Of a DNA stretch of 64,000 nucleotides, positions 23,001 to 33,464 are shown piece after piece. The number at the start of each line of letters is the position of its first letter. Positions within the stretch are counted from its first letter, which is position 1. Position numbers and translations under genes: made by a program. The notes beneath the pieces are model-generated. The model was given only the letters and a program-made list of their open reading frames with translations. It was not told the DNA's origin and made no database searches. The stretch is taken from positions 11,285,818 to 11,349,817 of the forward strand of contig CM119265.1 of assembly GCA_051294375.1 (NCBI GenBank). The letters run 5' to 3'. Source of the stretch: Paraspadella gotoi (lineage: Eukaryota; Chaetognatha).

Positions 23001-23439
23001 GAATGTGAGGTAAAACTTATTAAACTCAAACTCATTTTCTAGGTTCAACAAAAAGCCCTCGAAGGGTCTCCAGTTTCTGCAGGACCAAGGGATCGTTGGT
23101 TCGACGCCGGAAGATATCGCCGAGTTCTTTCACCAAGAGGATCGTCGGCTCGACCCAACAACCGTCGGCGACTTTCTTGGCGAAAACGAGAAGTTGAACA
23201 AAGAAGTAAGAACTTCTTCTGAGAATGGTAGTCGCGTTGAGTGATGGAGATCACAACTTTTCGAGCAATGTTGCAGACGATGTACGCCTACGTTGACCAA
23301 ATCGATTTCGCCAACATGGATTTCGTCTCCGCGTTGCGTCGCTTCCTCGAGGGATTTAGAATTCCGGGCGAAGCGCAGAAGATCGATCGGATGATGGAGA
23401 AATTCGCCTCCAGATATTGCGAATGCAATCCAAATTTGG
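20006..23439 (+). CDS. Arf guanine-nucleotide exchange factor (BIG/Sec71 type), N-terminal half to mid-Sec7
   Basis: Thirteen exons: 20006-20133, 20209-20384, 20485-20715, 20783-20969, 21040-21470, 21564-21847, 21916-22071, 22136-22243, 22332-22424, 22503-22674, 22758-22965, 23043-23205, 23277-23439. Phases agree throughout; they encode about 833 residues. The DCB region contains [30 protein letters not shown] and [12 protein letters not shown]. After a low-complexity insert comes the HUS region ([20 protein letters not shown]). The Sec7 domain starts at [17 protein letters not shown] and has the glutamic-finger motif [11 protein letters not shown]. Family members activate Arf1/3 at the trans-Golgi. 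The frame stops mid-domain at NPNL in phase 1; the next residues are encoded at 506. Exon 6 has two possible acceptors three bases apart (21561/21564). The remainder of the ~1,700-residue protein is not downstream. Confidence 0.92.
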
Positions 23440-23500
23440 GTCAGTATTATTGAGATGATTCATTTCCACGTTATCTTAATCTTAACTTCCCTTTATCTAG
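23440..23500 (+). other. Intron remnant at the break in the Arf-GEF gene
   Basis: The 61 bases from donor gtcagtat to a pyrimidine-rich ctttatctag are the right size and form for one of this gene's short introns. The base after the apparent acceptor starts non-coding sequence (gcgaaaatcttgctt) instead of the expected exon. The acceptor before the exon at 506 ends with the same ttatctag. Confidence 0.5.
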
Positions 23501-23504
23501 GCGA

Positions 23505-23823
23505 AAATCTTGCTTAAAAAAAATTCAACATTTTTCTAATAGAGATTTCCGTTTGATTCTGACTGCCCAACTTTACAAACGAGCCTGCAAGAAATTCCGG
23601 TAGAAAACAGTTGTAAAAACACACAATTCCGACAGCTTTGCATCTAAAGAGCTCGTTCCTTTCTACTTGTGGCATTTGATAAAGATTTTACTATCAAACA
23701 AGCCAGGGGAAATGAACTACTCGTATCCGGAGGATTTTCATACCTCATTTTTACTATAGAAATGAAAGGGAAATTTAACTTTTTTAAAATTATTAACGGA
23801 ATTACGGTATGTTAGCATTATAA
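23505..23823 (+). repeat. R1 repeat, 5' third
   Basis: Collinear with 4130-4430 and 62750-63010. The small frame is open here too (23671-23820, starting at a GTG: AFDKDFTIKQARGNELLVSG). It ends directly at the start of the zinc-finger ORF of locus B. Confidence 0.6.
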
Positions 23824-25251
23824 ATGACTCTTCAAATTATGAGATTCCAAAAGCCTTGTGTCCCTAGAGAATCTTTGAAAAGTATACAATCAGAATTTTC
23901 AATGAATTGTTCTCATATTTTAAGCTCCATGTGTGAAAATTTCAGACCTGATGCAATTTCCAAGGAAGTTGAAGATTCTATTGAAAAAGAACAAATTATG
24001 ATTCACAAAACATCACTCGATGAATATGCTAGTTCTGCTGTATTAGATTCTAATGAGTCAGCAGTTAATGCATTGCTTCATGCAAATTACTCTCAACAAT
24101 ATGATCAGTATTTCTATGAAAATGAAAAAGATAACCGAAATGAAAAATATTTTTCTTCAAACCTAAATCATAATGCTATGATAGAAAGGGACAATAGCAC
24201 ACCTGATACAGCAAAATCAGATATTGGATATGTGAGTGATAACACTAATGATGAGTTTGAAAGTGATGATTTATCAAAATCTGCAAATATTATCAAGACT
24301 AACTTGTGTCAGTATTGTGGACAAAGTTTTAGGAAAGTTAATGAACTTCAAACTCATATAAAAGAGCATAAAAATGAACAACCGTTCCTCTGTCATAAAT
24401 GTGGTTTAGCATTTGAATCAAACCTACAACTTAAAAATCATTCCAACCGTCACCACAATCCTAAAATACTATCTAATAAACTTAAATCAAAGGATAAATT
24501 TAGTTTAACCGACAATATTGATCCAATTATGGCGTTTCATACCATTAGTGATAATGTTTCTTCTAATATGTTGCCATGTGATTTTCATAAGTGTACTTGT
24601 GGAAAAGAATTTCGACGGAAAAGTGATCTGAACCGACATACCGGAATTCATTTGGACAAGCTTCCTCATAAGTGTAATCAATGCAATGCTACTTTTGGGT
24701 GTGCTGGTAATCTTCTCAATCATAAACAAGCTGTTCACAATGAGATTCCACCTTATCAGTGCCACATCTGTGGAATGCCCTGTCAAGGACCTAAAATATT
24801 GAAGAATCATCTGCTTCAGCATAATAAGATAATAGTAACTAAACCTAAAAAGCCTCCAAAAAAACCACAACCTAAAGTTTGTAAAATATGTGGAAAAACC
24901 TTTTATAAGGCTTTATATGCTAAATATCACATGGCAACTCATACGAGAGAAAGAATATTTCGTTGTGAAGAGTGTGACATAGTCTTCTACAATCGTCTTT
25001 CATATCGTCGCCATGAACGACGGTGGCATGAATTAAATATCATAAGAAAAAGAAATACCAGGCCCAGAGCATTGGCAAGACGAGAACGATTGAACAAGGT
25101 CAAAAGAAAAACGGGGAGACCAAGAAAGTATCCAGCCCCTGCAGTCGTAGATGCTGAAAATCCTCCTTCTAAAAAAAGTACAAAATCAAATTTGAGCCAA
25201 TATCATATTAAAATTCAAAAAGAAACGACTATAAACAAGAAAAAGACATAA
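23824..25251 (+). CDS. C2H2 zinc-finger ORF of locus B (block P5-7), equivalent to the second exon of ZF-A
   Basis: A single frame of 475 codons has seven fingers collinear with fingers 8-14 of ZF-A. They include NLCQYCGQSF, FLCHKCGLAF, HKCTCGKEF, HKCNQCNATF, YQCHICGMPC, KVCKICGKTF and FRCEECDIVF, followed by the same KVKRKTGRPRK AT-hook. The HKCTCGKEF finger has only one residue between its cysteines. A true start is doubtful: by homology this is part of an exon, and ccctag at about 23870 could be its acceptor. The frame ends at a one-base difference (aacaagaaaaag against aacaaagaaaaag at locus C). Just after, an 18-bp satellite replaces the P8 end found at 6827. It may be a truncated gene or pseudogene. 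Codons are much more AT-rich than in ZF-A. Confidence 0.6.
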   Translation: MTLQIMRFQKPCVPRESLKSIQSEFSMNCSHILSSMCENFRPDAISKEVEDSIEKEQIMIHKTSLDEYASSAVLDSNESAVNALLHANYSQQYDQYFYENEKDNRNEKYFSSNLNHNAMIERDNSTPDTAKSDIGYVSDNTNDEFESDDLSKSANIIKTNLCQYCGQSFRKVNELQTHIKEHKNEQPFLCHKCGLAFESNLQLKNHSNRHHNPKILSNKLKSKDKFSLTDNIDPIMAFHTISDNVSSNMLPCDFHKCTCGKEFRRKSDLNRHTGIHLDKLPHKCNQCNATFGCAGNLLNHKQAVHNEIPPYQCHICGMPCQGPKILKNHLLQHNKIIVTKPKKPPKKPQPKVCKICGKTFYKALYAKYHMATHTRERIFRCEECDIVFYNRLSYRRHERRWHELNIIRKRNTRPRALARRERLNKVKRKTGRPRKYPAPAVVDAENPPSKKSTKSNLSQYHIKIQKETTINKKKT

Positions 25252-25261
25252 TAAAAAAAGA

Positions 25262-25375
25262 AGCAATTACAACTGACGTAATTTGGTCAACTGACGTAAT
25301 TTGGTCAACAGGCATAATTTGGTCATTTGAATAATAATAAACTGGCATAATTTGGCCAATCAATCAATCAGAGAG
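25262..25375 (+). repeat. 18-bp satellite, short degenerate array
   Basis: About five units of the actgacgtaatttggtca type with variants aggcataatttggtca and ctggcataatttggcca, followed by a GA run. It abuts the end of the locus B zinc-finger ORF. Confidence 0.8.
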
Positions 25376-25559
25376 AGAGAGAGAGAAACTTTAAACTCTT
25401 TTCCACTCCTACGATTCCATCAAAAATTTATATCCAGCTTAATCACATACTTTCCTACCCACAAAATTTCATTTCAATTTATTTATACAATTTTTAATAA
25501 ATATAATTCTTATGAGTTAATATAAGTAAAAATACTTCAAGTAATTATGACTTATGTTT

Positions 25560-26256
25560 TTTTCATTTAAACTCATTTCCACTCTCATGATTCCATCGAA
25601 ACTTTATATCCAGCTCAATCACACACTTTCCTACCCACACAAATTCTCATTCTAATCCATCCATCCAATCACGAGTAATTGGAGTTTTTTGCTAAGGGGG
25701 GATGGACGGACATCTTTTTTGTTTTTTTAGTCGGATCTGCTGATAAGCAGATCCCGACTCTATAATTCACTTTGTCGGTCCGCCCTCTCAATATTGTCGG
25801 GCACTAACTTATATCATGTTAGAACATCGAATTATGATAAATTATGCAAAAAAAACGATGTCCGTCCGTCTGTCCGTCCCACCTTAGCAAAAAACTCAAA
25901 TAGCTCGTGATTGGATGAATAAATTGGAATAAAATTTTGTGTGTCGGATATGAAGTTTCGATGGAATTGTCCGAGTGGAAATGAGTTTAAATGGAAAAGA
26001 CAAAAAAACCTGTTTCACTAATTGATTATGCTTCTCTTTCCTTTTATATTAAATGTAAATGCAAAATGTATTAATTAATAAAATAATTAATCAGTTAATT
26101 AATCAATTAGTCAATTTATTAATCAATAATCAATTAATCAGTCAATCAATCAAAACAAATATTTTGGATTAAATTAATTGCCTAACTTGAATTAATTAAT
26201 TAATTAATTACCGATAATGATTGTGGGCAGATCCGACATTGTTTGCTCAAACTTGT
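25560..26256. mobile_element. Head-to-head pair of Helentron-like elements
   Basis: A + strand fragment (25560-25735) meets a complete − strand copy (25732-26256) at the hairpin TAGTCGGATCTGCTGATAAG. Read on the minus strand, the full copy starts aaacaagtttgagcaaacaa, GTCGGATCTGCC and ends with the hairpin followed by CTAAAA. It is about 522 bp and has no coding capacity. Confidence 0.6.
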
Positions 26257-26262
26257 TTTTTG

Positions 26263-26380
26263 CATAATTTATCATAATTTGATGTTCTGACATGATATAA
26301 GTGAATGCTCGAAGAGATTCGGGGGGTGGACCGACGGACCGACAGTGAATTATAGAGTCGGAATCTGCAATAAGCAGATC
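26263..26380 (+). mobile_element. Helentron-like element, 3' fragment
   Basis: From ttttgcataatttatcataa to the hairpin (tctgcaataagcagatcc) plus AACTAAAA. It begins immediately after the 5' end of the inverted complete copy. Confidence 0.55.
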
Positions 26381-26788
26381 CAACTAAAAATTGTTTTGTC
26401 ATTTGTAATAACCATCCAATTGCAGCAAAAACTTTTTTAAAATAAGTTTGTAGTTAGGATAAAAGAAAAAAAAATTATGGAATTATTAATTTTAATTAAT
26501 TATAATATTTTTTCTTATAAAAATGTACCATATTTGTTTGTAAAATTGTATAATATATAAAAGTGTTAAGGGTTGATATTTTATCGAATTGTTTTTGCAA
26601 CATGAGGCTATTACAAATTTAGGTGATAATGTGTAATGTTTCTTGTAATTTTAATTTTGTTTTCCAGCATATTTTATTGGCGTTACTGAAATTCAACTAC
26701 TAATAACATTTCTAAAGGAATTGCTATGGTTGTTAAATATATTCAACTGAAAACTTTATACATTGTTTACTCAACGTAGCATAGAATA

Positions 26789-28572
26789 ATGAATACTGAA
26801 CTGTGTTTGGACAAAAATTTAAACAAACCTAAACGGATAAAAATAATTAAGAAAAAAATTAGAATAAATGCTAATTATAGTTGTGAAGTATGTGATGCAG
26901 ATTTCTTCTTTAAAACTGAATTAGTTAAGCATTTGAATGCTGTTCATTCTATCTTACCATATAAGTGTAAAATTTGTGGAAAGGCATTCAAGTTACGTGA
27001 CCATTTATATAAGCACAAATCTATTCATGATGTTAAGAAGACTTTTAGCTGTGTGGCATGTGAAAGAATTTTTGCAAGTTTACAGAGTTTAAGGAATCAT
27101 GAAAGATATGATCATGATAAACACCCCAAAAAAAGGTACCCTTGTGAATTATGCGGAAAAACTTATTGTAATAAAAACCTGATTCGTTTACATAAATTAC
27201 GTTTTCACAGTGCAACTGAGGAACTAAACCTCGTAAATAGAAAAAAATTCAGCCGACAGAAACGGGTCACATGTGATTTGTGTGGAAAAGAAGTAAGTCG
27301 TGGACATCTTCCTCGCCATAGATATATAACCCATTTTAAAAAGAGAATGGTCAAAAGACTCTATATAGAAAGAAATGCAGATAAGAAGCAAAAAAGTAGC
27401 AAATTGAAAAAAGTTGCCAAGGAATGCACTTATGCATCGGATGATGAATATGAAAATGATAATTCTGACTCATTAAATGCATTAAATATAAAAAATGAGG
27501 ATTTAAAAGAATCTAATGAATCAAAGAAATATCAATCTGTTGAAATGACTAACCCTTGCAAAGGTCAGGATAATGCTTTTTCTGTTGATGAAAATGTTAG
27601 CAAACTTTTAGAGAAACGCAAACTAAATGAAACATATAAATGTTCTTGTGGTAAGGGATTTAGACGCCAGTCTGATTTTAACAGACACACTGGAGTAAAC
27701 AAAGAATATCTTCCTCACTTTTGTCGCCACTGTTACGCAGCATTTGGTTGTCCTGGAAATCTTCTTACGCACAAACTGACTGTCCATGGAGAGCCCCCAC
27801 CTTGTCAATGTAAAATCTGCTTTAGACCTTTTTTAGGGCCTGGTTCTCTTCGAAGACATTTACCTGTTCACAATAGTGATTCTCATGTATGTGAGCTTTG
27901 TGGAAAAATGTTTTGTCATGCGTTAATACCTAATGAGCCACGAAGATGCATTGAATGTCAAAAGAATCAACCGTATGTGACTGAAAAACTATTGAAAGTT
28001 GATGAAACTACCCTGGATTCTGGTGGAAAAAGGTATTTAAAGTTATTATTATTAAACAAGTTTTTGAGTTGATTTTTGGTTTTGTGTATTTTTTTTTATT
28101 TATTTTTTTAATTTTTGGTCGGATCTGCTTAGTACAGCAGATTGTTCTCTATAGACAAGTATGTTAATGAATTGCGAATTATCAAACATGCTCCCCCAAA
28201 AAAAGGCCATCCTTAATAAACTATACTCTGCATATAAGAATTATCTTATTGACATAAAATATTGAAGTATATTTCTTTTTTTTTTTTAGTGTTTCTGGAA
28301 ACAATCCACGATTGTGTGAAATTTGTGGAAAAGAATTTTTGCTGGTAGAAGATCTTCGGAAGCATATCTTTAAGCATAAAAAAGAAGCTAAGCCAGTTAC
28401 TAAAAACAGATGTACTTATATAGAGAATACTATAAATATTGAGAGCATTTCATTATTCGAAATGGCTATTCGCCAAGGAGTGGGCAGAAGAAAGAGGGTT
28501 CAAACCCTACAAACTGACGTAATTTGGTCAACTGACGTAATTTGGTCAACTGACGTAATTTGGTCAACTTGA
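26789..28572 (+). CDS. C2H2 zinc-finger gene B (blocks P1+P2 spliced to P3), ending inside a satellite
   Basis: Exon 1 (26789-28032) and exon 2 (28290-28572) join in phase 2 to give 508 residues. P1 has five fingers equivalent to ZF-A fingers 1-5. P2 (from ~27460) repeats fingers resembling 10-13 of ZF-A and has irregularities: KCSCGKGF has one residue between the cysteines, NRHTGVN lacks the last histidine, and the final HVCELCGKMF ends without its His pair. P3 (LCEICGKEFLLVEDLRKHIF) matches the start of ZF-A exon 2. The frame then runs into the 18-bp satellite, whose units read DVIWST, and stops at 28570. An acceptor-like ttttgttttccag at 26652-26664 suggests a 5' untranslated exon. Transcription is unproven; the odd fingers and satellite end favour a degenerating gene. 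Confidence 0.6.
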
Positions 28573-29078
28573 CGTAATTTGGTCCACTGACGTAATTTGG
28601 TCAACTGACGTAATTTGGTCAACTGACGTAATTTGGTCAACTGACGTAATTTGGTCAACTGACGTAATTTGGTCAACTGACGTAAATTTGGTCAACTGAC
28701 GTAATTTGGTCAACTGACGTAATTTGGTCAACTGACGTAATTTGGTCAACTGACGTAATTTGGTCAACTGACGTAATTTGGTCAACTGACGTAATTTGGT
28801 CAACTGACGTAATTTGGTCAACTGACGTAATTTGGTCAACTGACGTAATTTGGTCAACTGACGTAATTTGGTCAACTGACGTAATTTGGTCAACTGACGT
28901 AATTTGGTCAACTGACGTATTTGGTCAACTGACGTAATTTGGTCAACTGACGTAATTTGGTCAACTGACGTAATTTGGTCAACTGACGTAATTTGGTCAA
29001 CTGACGACTACGATTTGGTTTTGGTCAACTGACGTAATTTGGTCAACTGACATAATTTGGTCAACTGACGTAAAATGA
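28507..29078 (+). repeat. 18-bp satellite, main array (about 31 units)
   Basis: Head-to-tail units of actgacgtaatttggtca, with only a few one-base indels and one disturbed unit near 29005. Each unit holds TGACGTAA, which resembles a CREB/ATF bZIP half-site pair, though function is unproven. Units keep frame on both strands (18 = 6 codons), producing long spurious ORFs. Confidence 0.95.
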
Positions 29079-29730
29079 TTTGACTCCAAAGTTCTGACAA
29101 ATGATCAAATGTTTTCCAGAACAAAAGTTTTATTTGTTCATTAATAAGAACAGACCTTAATAAAATAAAGCATATAGATATTCTGGCTGCTTTTGCCGGC
29201 AAGCAATCACAATATCTATATCACACAATATTACAAACAGTAATATTAATATAAATAAACATTAACAGATTCAATAAAGGTCAACAAATAAAGTACTAAA
29301 AATAAACAATGTGAAGAGAAATACTTGGTGAAATATTTAAGACTTAACAATGAAAATGTATATAACAATGAGAACCAATAATAACACTAGTTGTGACACC
29401 TATCGAACTATATGAGTTTTTAGTGTCTTTTGTTTTACTAATGTAATTGACATGTTACAATAGATAAATAGTGCAAGTGAATATCTATATCTTGTTAACC
29501 TGAGTTGCGTTTGCCACTAAGTAGGTTGATGTGGATCAAAGTACTCGAGATCGAATCTCGACGTTGAATCTTTTATTTACATTGATTAATAATTATTTTA
29601 AGCTTATGAAAATGTTAAACTGTAATAGACCAAATGTCGGGTTATCATGTCAGGTAAGTCCAGATTATCAGTACCCTTTCTGCAACCTGCATTCTGAATT
29701 TTCTTTTTTTCCCTTTCAAATGTATTAAAT
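29079..29730. other. Spacer, no gene seen
   Basis: AT-rich with no repeat match noticed except the last 90 bases (gtaagtccagattatcagta), which recur at 34230-34300. Confidence 0.45.
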
Positions 29731-30289
29731 AAACAAGTTTGAGCAAACAATGTCGGATCTGCCTAATTAATTAATTTAATTAATAGATTAATTATAATTT
29801 ATATTCAGCTTGTCATCATCGATGTCCTTAAAATTGAGTCAGGACAGTTATTAATGTTTTGTTTACATTTTATCAAAACAAACAAATATCCTCTATTATC
29901 GAGCCAGGCGGGCAAAGCCGTCCTGTCTAGATTTTGATTCGGTTTAGCTTTCGGTCACGTTTTTTGCAATCATGGCTTCTGAAAATGTGATATCATAGGG
30001 AGTTGAATTTTCATATATGGCTTCTAATCATCAAGATCTTTAAAATTCTCATGTTTCATATCAATATTCGTATTTGTTTGTTTTATTTACAAAACAAAAA
30101 CGTTTTAATTATATGTCGCTCCTCTCTCTCTCTCTTTTTCTCCGTCACTGCTTCTTCTGATTTGTCTAAAACGAGTTCCGGCTCTGCAGCGTCTGTCAAG
30201 CTTTTTCTCTCTCTCTCTCTCTCTTTCTTCTCTCTCTCTTTTTTTTACAAAAAAATTTTTAGATATAATGTGGGTTCACTAATGTAAAA

Positions 30290-30362
30290 AACGATGCCGC
30301 GAACAGGGCGCGAACCCGGGTCTTTGGGTAGAGAATAGCTCACGCTACGTGCGGCGCCATAA
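30290..30362 (-). mobile_element. tRNA-derived SINE head
   Basis: The minus strand has an A-box (TAGCGTGAGCT) and a B-box (GGGTTCGCGCCC) about 20 bases apart, then TTCGCGGCATCG. A cloverleaf cannot be completed. Related copies are at 45649-45718 (+, inside the partner arm) and 62465-62535 (−). Confidence 0.6.
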
Positions 30363-30724
30363 GTACTGCCGATTCTTTAACGAGTAAGGGGCTGTAGAGC
30401 TTCTCTCTCTCTTTTAATTATTATAGTATATCGCTCTTTCTCTTTTCTCTCTGCAGCGGCTGTCTCTCTCTCTCTCTCTTTTTTCTCTCTCTCTCTCTCT
30501 CTCTGTTCTCTGTCTCTCGTGTGTGTGTCTGTCCCTATCTGTCCGATCTCTTGCGTGATCGTTTGTTTTTTTGAAAAATTCTGATTATTTTTTTCCTTCT
30601 AAAAACTTTTTATTATTGCCATTTATTCCGCGCTTTTTTTCAATACAAAATCCCATATTTTCATCCGAGATTTTCGTGGATTTATTCTCTTTCTTTCTCT
30701 CTCTCTCTCTTTCTCTCTCTCTCT

Positions 30725-30775
<51 letters not shown>

Positions 30776-31329
30776 CTCTCTCTTTTCTCTCTCTCTTTCA
30801 CTCATACACGCATTTGTTTGTTTATTGACTATCATCGCATCAATGAATGACAATCATGATCATGCAATGCAATCATCGCATCACTGAATGACTATCATCA
30901 CAGCAGTGAATGACTATCATCGCATCAATAATTGATTATCATCAAATCAATAATCAATTCCTATTAATCAATAAATTTACTATACATCAATCAATTAGTA
31001 TTACTCAATCAATTACTAGTACATCAACAATTCGTTATCGCATGATTCATTCGTTTTTTTCCCGGTTTTTTTCATTAATTTTCTTTGATAGTGGGCTCTG
31101 GCTCGATCTTGAGTCTTTTAAGATTTTTTTATTTTATGTCTCCTTCTTCTCTCTCTCTCTCACTCTCTCTCTTTCTTTCTCTCTCTCACTCTCTCTCTCT
31201 ACTCCTCTCTCTTTCTCTCACTCTCTCTCTCTTTTTATGCAATAGCGACGATCCTTATGCTTTTAAGATTTTTTTAACTTGCATCATTTTTTCAACTTGC
31301 ATAATTTTTTCAACTTGCATTCCGTCAAA

Positions 31330-32110
31330 ACTTTATATCTAGCTTCTTCACTCACTTTCCTACCGGCTCACAAAATTTCATCTCAATCTATCATGGGTTA
31401 AAATAAATAAAAAGATTCAAGTAATGTGACTCATATTTTTTTCATTTAACTCATTTCGACTGGTACGTTTTCACTGAAACTTTATATCAAGCTTCGTCAT
31501 ACGTTTTCCTACCACACAACAAATTTCAACTCAATCTATCCATCCAATTATGATTAATTGGAGTATTTATTTGTTAAAATAAGTAAAAAGATTTTAGTAA
31601 ATTCGACTTATGTTTTTTCCATTTAAACTAATTTCCACTCACACGATTCCATCGAAATTTTATATCCAGCTTTATCACACACTTTCCTACCCACACACAA
31701 AATTTAATTCCAATCCAACCAGCCAATCACGAGTTATTGGAGCTTTTTGCTAAGATGGGACGGATGGACGGATTGATTGACTAATTAATTAATTATTGAT
31801 TAATTTATTTACTAATTGATTAATTAACTGATTAATTATTTGATTTATTAATACATCCTGCAGATACATTTAATATAAAAGGAAAAGAAGCATAATCAAT
31901 TAGTAAAACAGGTTTTTTGTTTTTTTTCCATTTAAATCATTTCCACTCAAACTATCCATCGAAACTTGATTTCCTGTTCAATCACACATTTCCTACCCAT
32001 ACAAATTCCAGGTCAATCAGCCCATCCACTCATGAGCAATTGGTGTTCAAATAGTGAATATTTTTTTTTGTTTTTTTCATTTAAACTCATTTCCACTCGG
32101 ACGATTCCAT
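31330..32110 (+). repeat. Tandem modules of the Helentron-like block
   Basis: About four diverged units, each starting catttaaactcatttccact, passing through tttatatccagc and ending near cacgagtaattgg. Spacing varies from 160 to 310 bases because attaatta inserts lie between some units. Confidence 0.5.
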
Positions 32111-32115
32111 CGAAA

Positions 32116-33464
32116 TTTTTTACCCATCATTTCCTCAATTTTATGAATCATATGTTTGTAATTAGACAAATTAATCTAAATAACAATATGAACTATCTCA
32201 TTTCAATTTTCATTTTTATGAATGGGAAGTTTTTACTGCTTACTCTCCCTGTGTTTTAATTATCTAATATTTTAAAGGTATTAAATCTCAAAACCTTATA
32301 TAATTACTATATTTTTCACTTTTATTTCAATTCTTTCAAACAAAAAACCAACTTATTCATAATAAACATTTAAATTATTATATTGGAAAAAAAATTGTTG
32401 AAACTTTAAAAATGGATTTTGAGTTGAGGATAAAAAATATTATCTGAAATCTTTGTGTTGATACGAAATGAAATGAGACTTGTTTATCGAGTCATAAAGA
32501 TTTACCATGACAAAAAAAAAATTAGTTTAGGCGCGCATTCTAAGATATAACAGAAACCAGCAAGGGAGACTTTATTAACCAACCATTTAAGGAACCTCAA
32601 TCTTTTATTTGCTGGATAGAGATTCGCGGTTAGTCTGGTGGTTCTAAAGGTAGGGCGCCCTGGAGTTTTATTATTTTTTAATCATTGGGTGCATCAATTG
32701 TTTAACAGTTGTAGTGCCAAGAACGGGAGTTTAGAATACTGTGTTTAACGTGAGGGCCGGTACGAGCAACGGAGGCAAAGATTCAGACGCTTCAAACGGG
32801 CCGATCATGCGAACTACCTTGATTTGGGGTGAGGGGATAATTGACTCGGGTCGCAAGGCACTAGTATATGGGGATATATCTCTAACAAGAATGCTGCCAT
32901 GGCAAAAAGAAACAATTATTTGACAAAAGGGTTCTTAGGGGCGATGTACCAGTTAGATGGTTTTAAGTTAAGACTCGTCTTTTAAGTATTTAGTTGTTCC
33001 GCTTTTATTATCGTTGAGGAGAAGTAGGAGAGGTAGTGTAAAAAAGATCAAAAAGATTCGACTCGCAGTTGCAATACTGCGAGTCGTGCGTTATGCTTAA
33101 AATATCTGTTAAAGTGATAGGGATCTCTCTCTTATTAGATATGAGGTACAATTCACGAATATTTCTCTTCAGATATTTATGTTTTAATAAGAAAGTTTTC
33201 AGATGTACTTTGTTAAAAAGATCAAGACCAGGGATGCCCGTTAAGCAGGAAGATATTGAACATATTTCTAATACATCACGCTTGGGACGTAGTATGCTCC
33301 GCATTATAGACATAGCGCCAAGATTCTTTTTTAGATATGAATAAAGGTCTGAGATATTTGTACATTATTAGTCGTAGTGTTTAATGTATTATAAAAAATG
33401 CTTTTTATTTTTATTCAATAACTATTCTGAAAGAAAAGGAGCTAGCAACTAGAAATGGGTGTCG
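32116..33464. other. Spacer inside the inverted duplication, content unrecognised
   Basis: AT-rich to 32600. A more balanced block (32640-33360) has two overlapping ORFs on opposite strands (33008-33313 −, 33069-33344 +). The minus frame has CISSCLTGIPGLDLFNKVHL, but I recognise no domain and no partner copy. It could be a retroelement tail. Confidence 0.35.

Larger units (their letters stand above)
29731..32115 (+). repeat. Left arm of a 2.3-kb inverted duplication (partner 44130-46322)
   Basis: In order it contains the Helentron-like 5' end, attaatta, tcatcgatgtccttaaaatt, the CT-rich element, a tRNA-type SINE, long CT runs, an atcaatcaattactattac segment, three 18-bp A-rich satellite units and several copies of the Helentron-like host-word block. 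The same order is found reversed in the partner. Identity is lost together just inside 32115 and 44130. Reading frames over CT runs here are not genes. Confidence 0.75.

Noticed and set aside
28564-28911. 115-codon minus-strand frame of repeating LTKLRQ
   Set aside because: It is the 18-bp satellite read in one frame; no start context, splice site or conservation apart from the repeat.
28507-29078. CRISPR-like regular direct repeats
   Set aside because: Units abut with no spacers, and the genome is eukaryotic; this is a minisatellite.
33008-33344. Overlapping ~100-codon frames on both strands
   Set aside because: Neither has a recognisable domain; possibly a retroelement tail, but not supportable.
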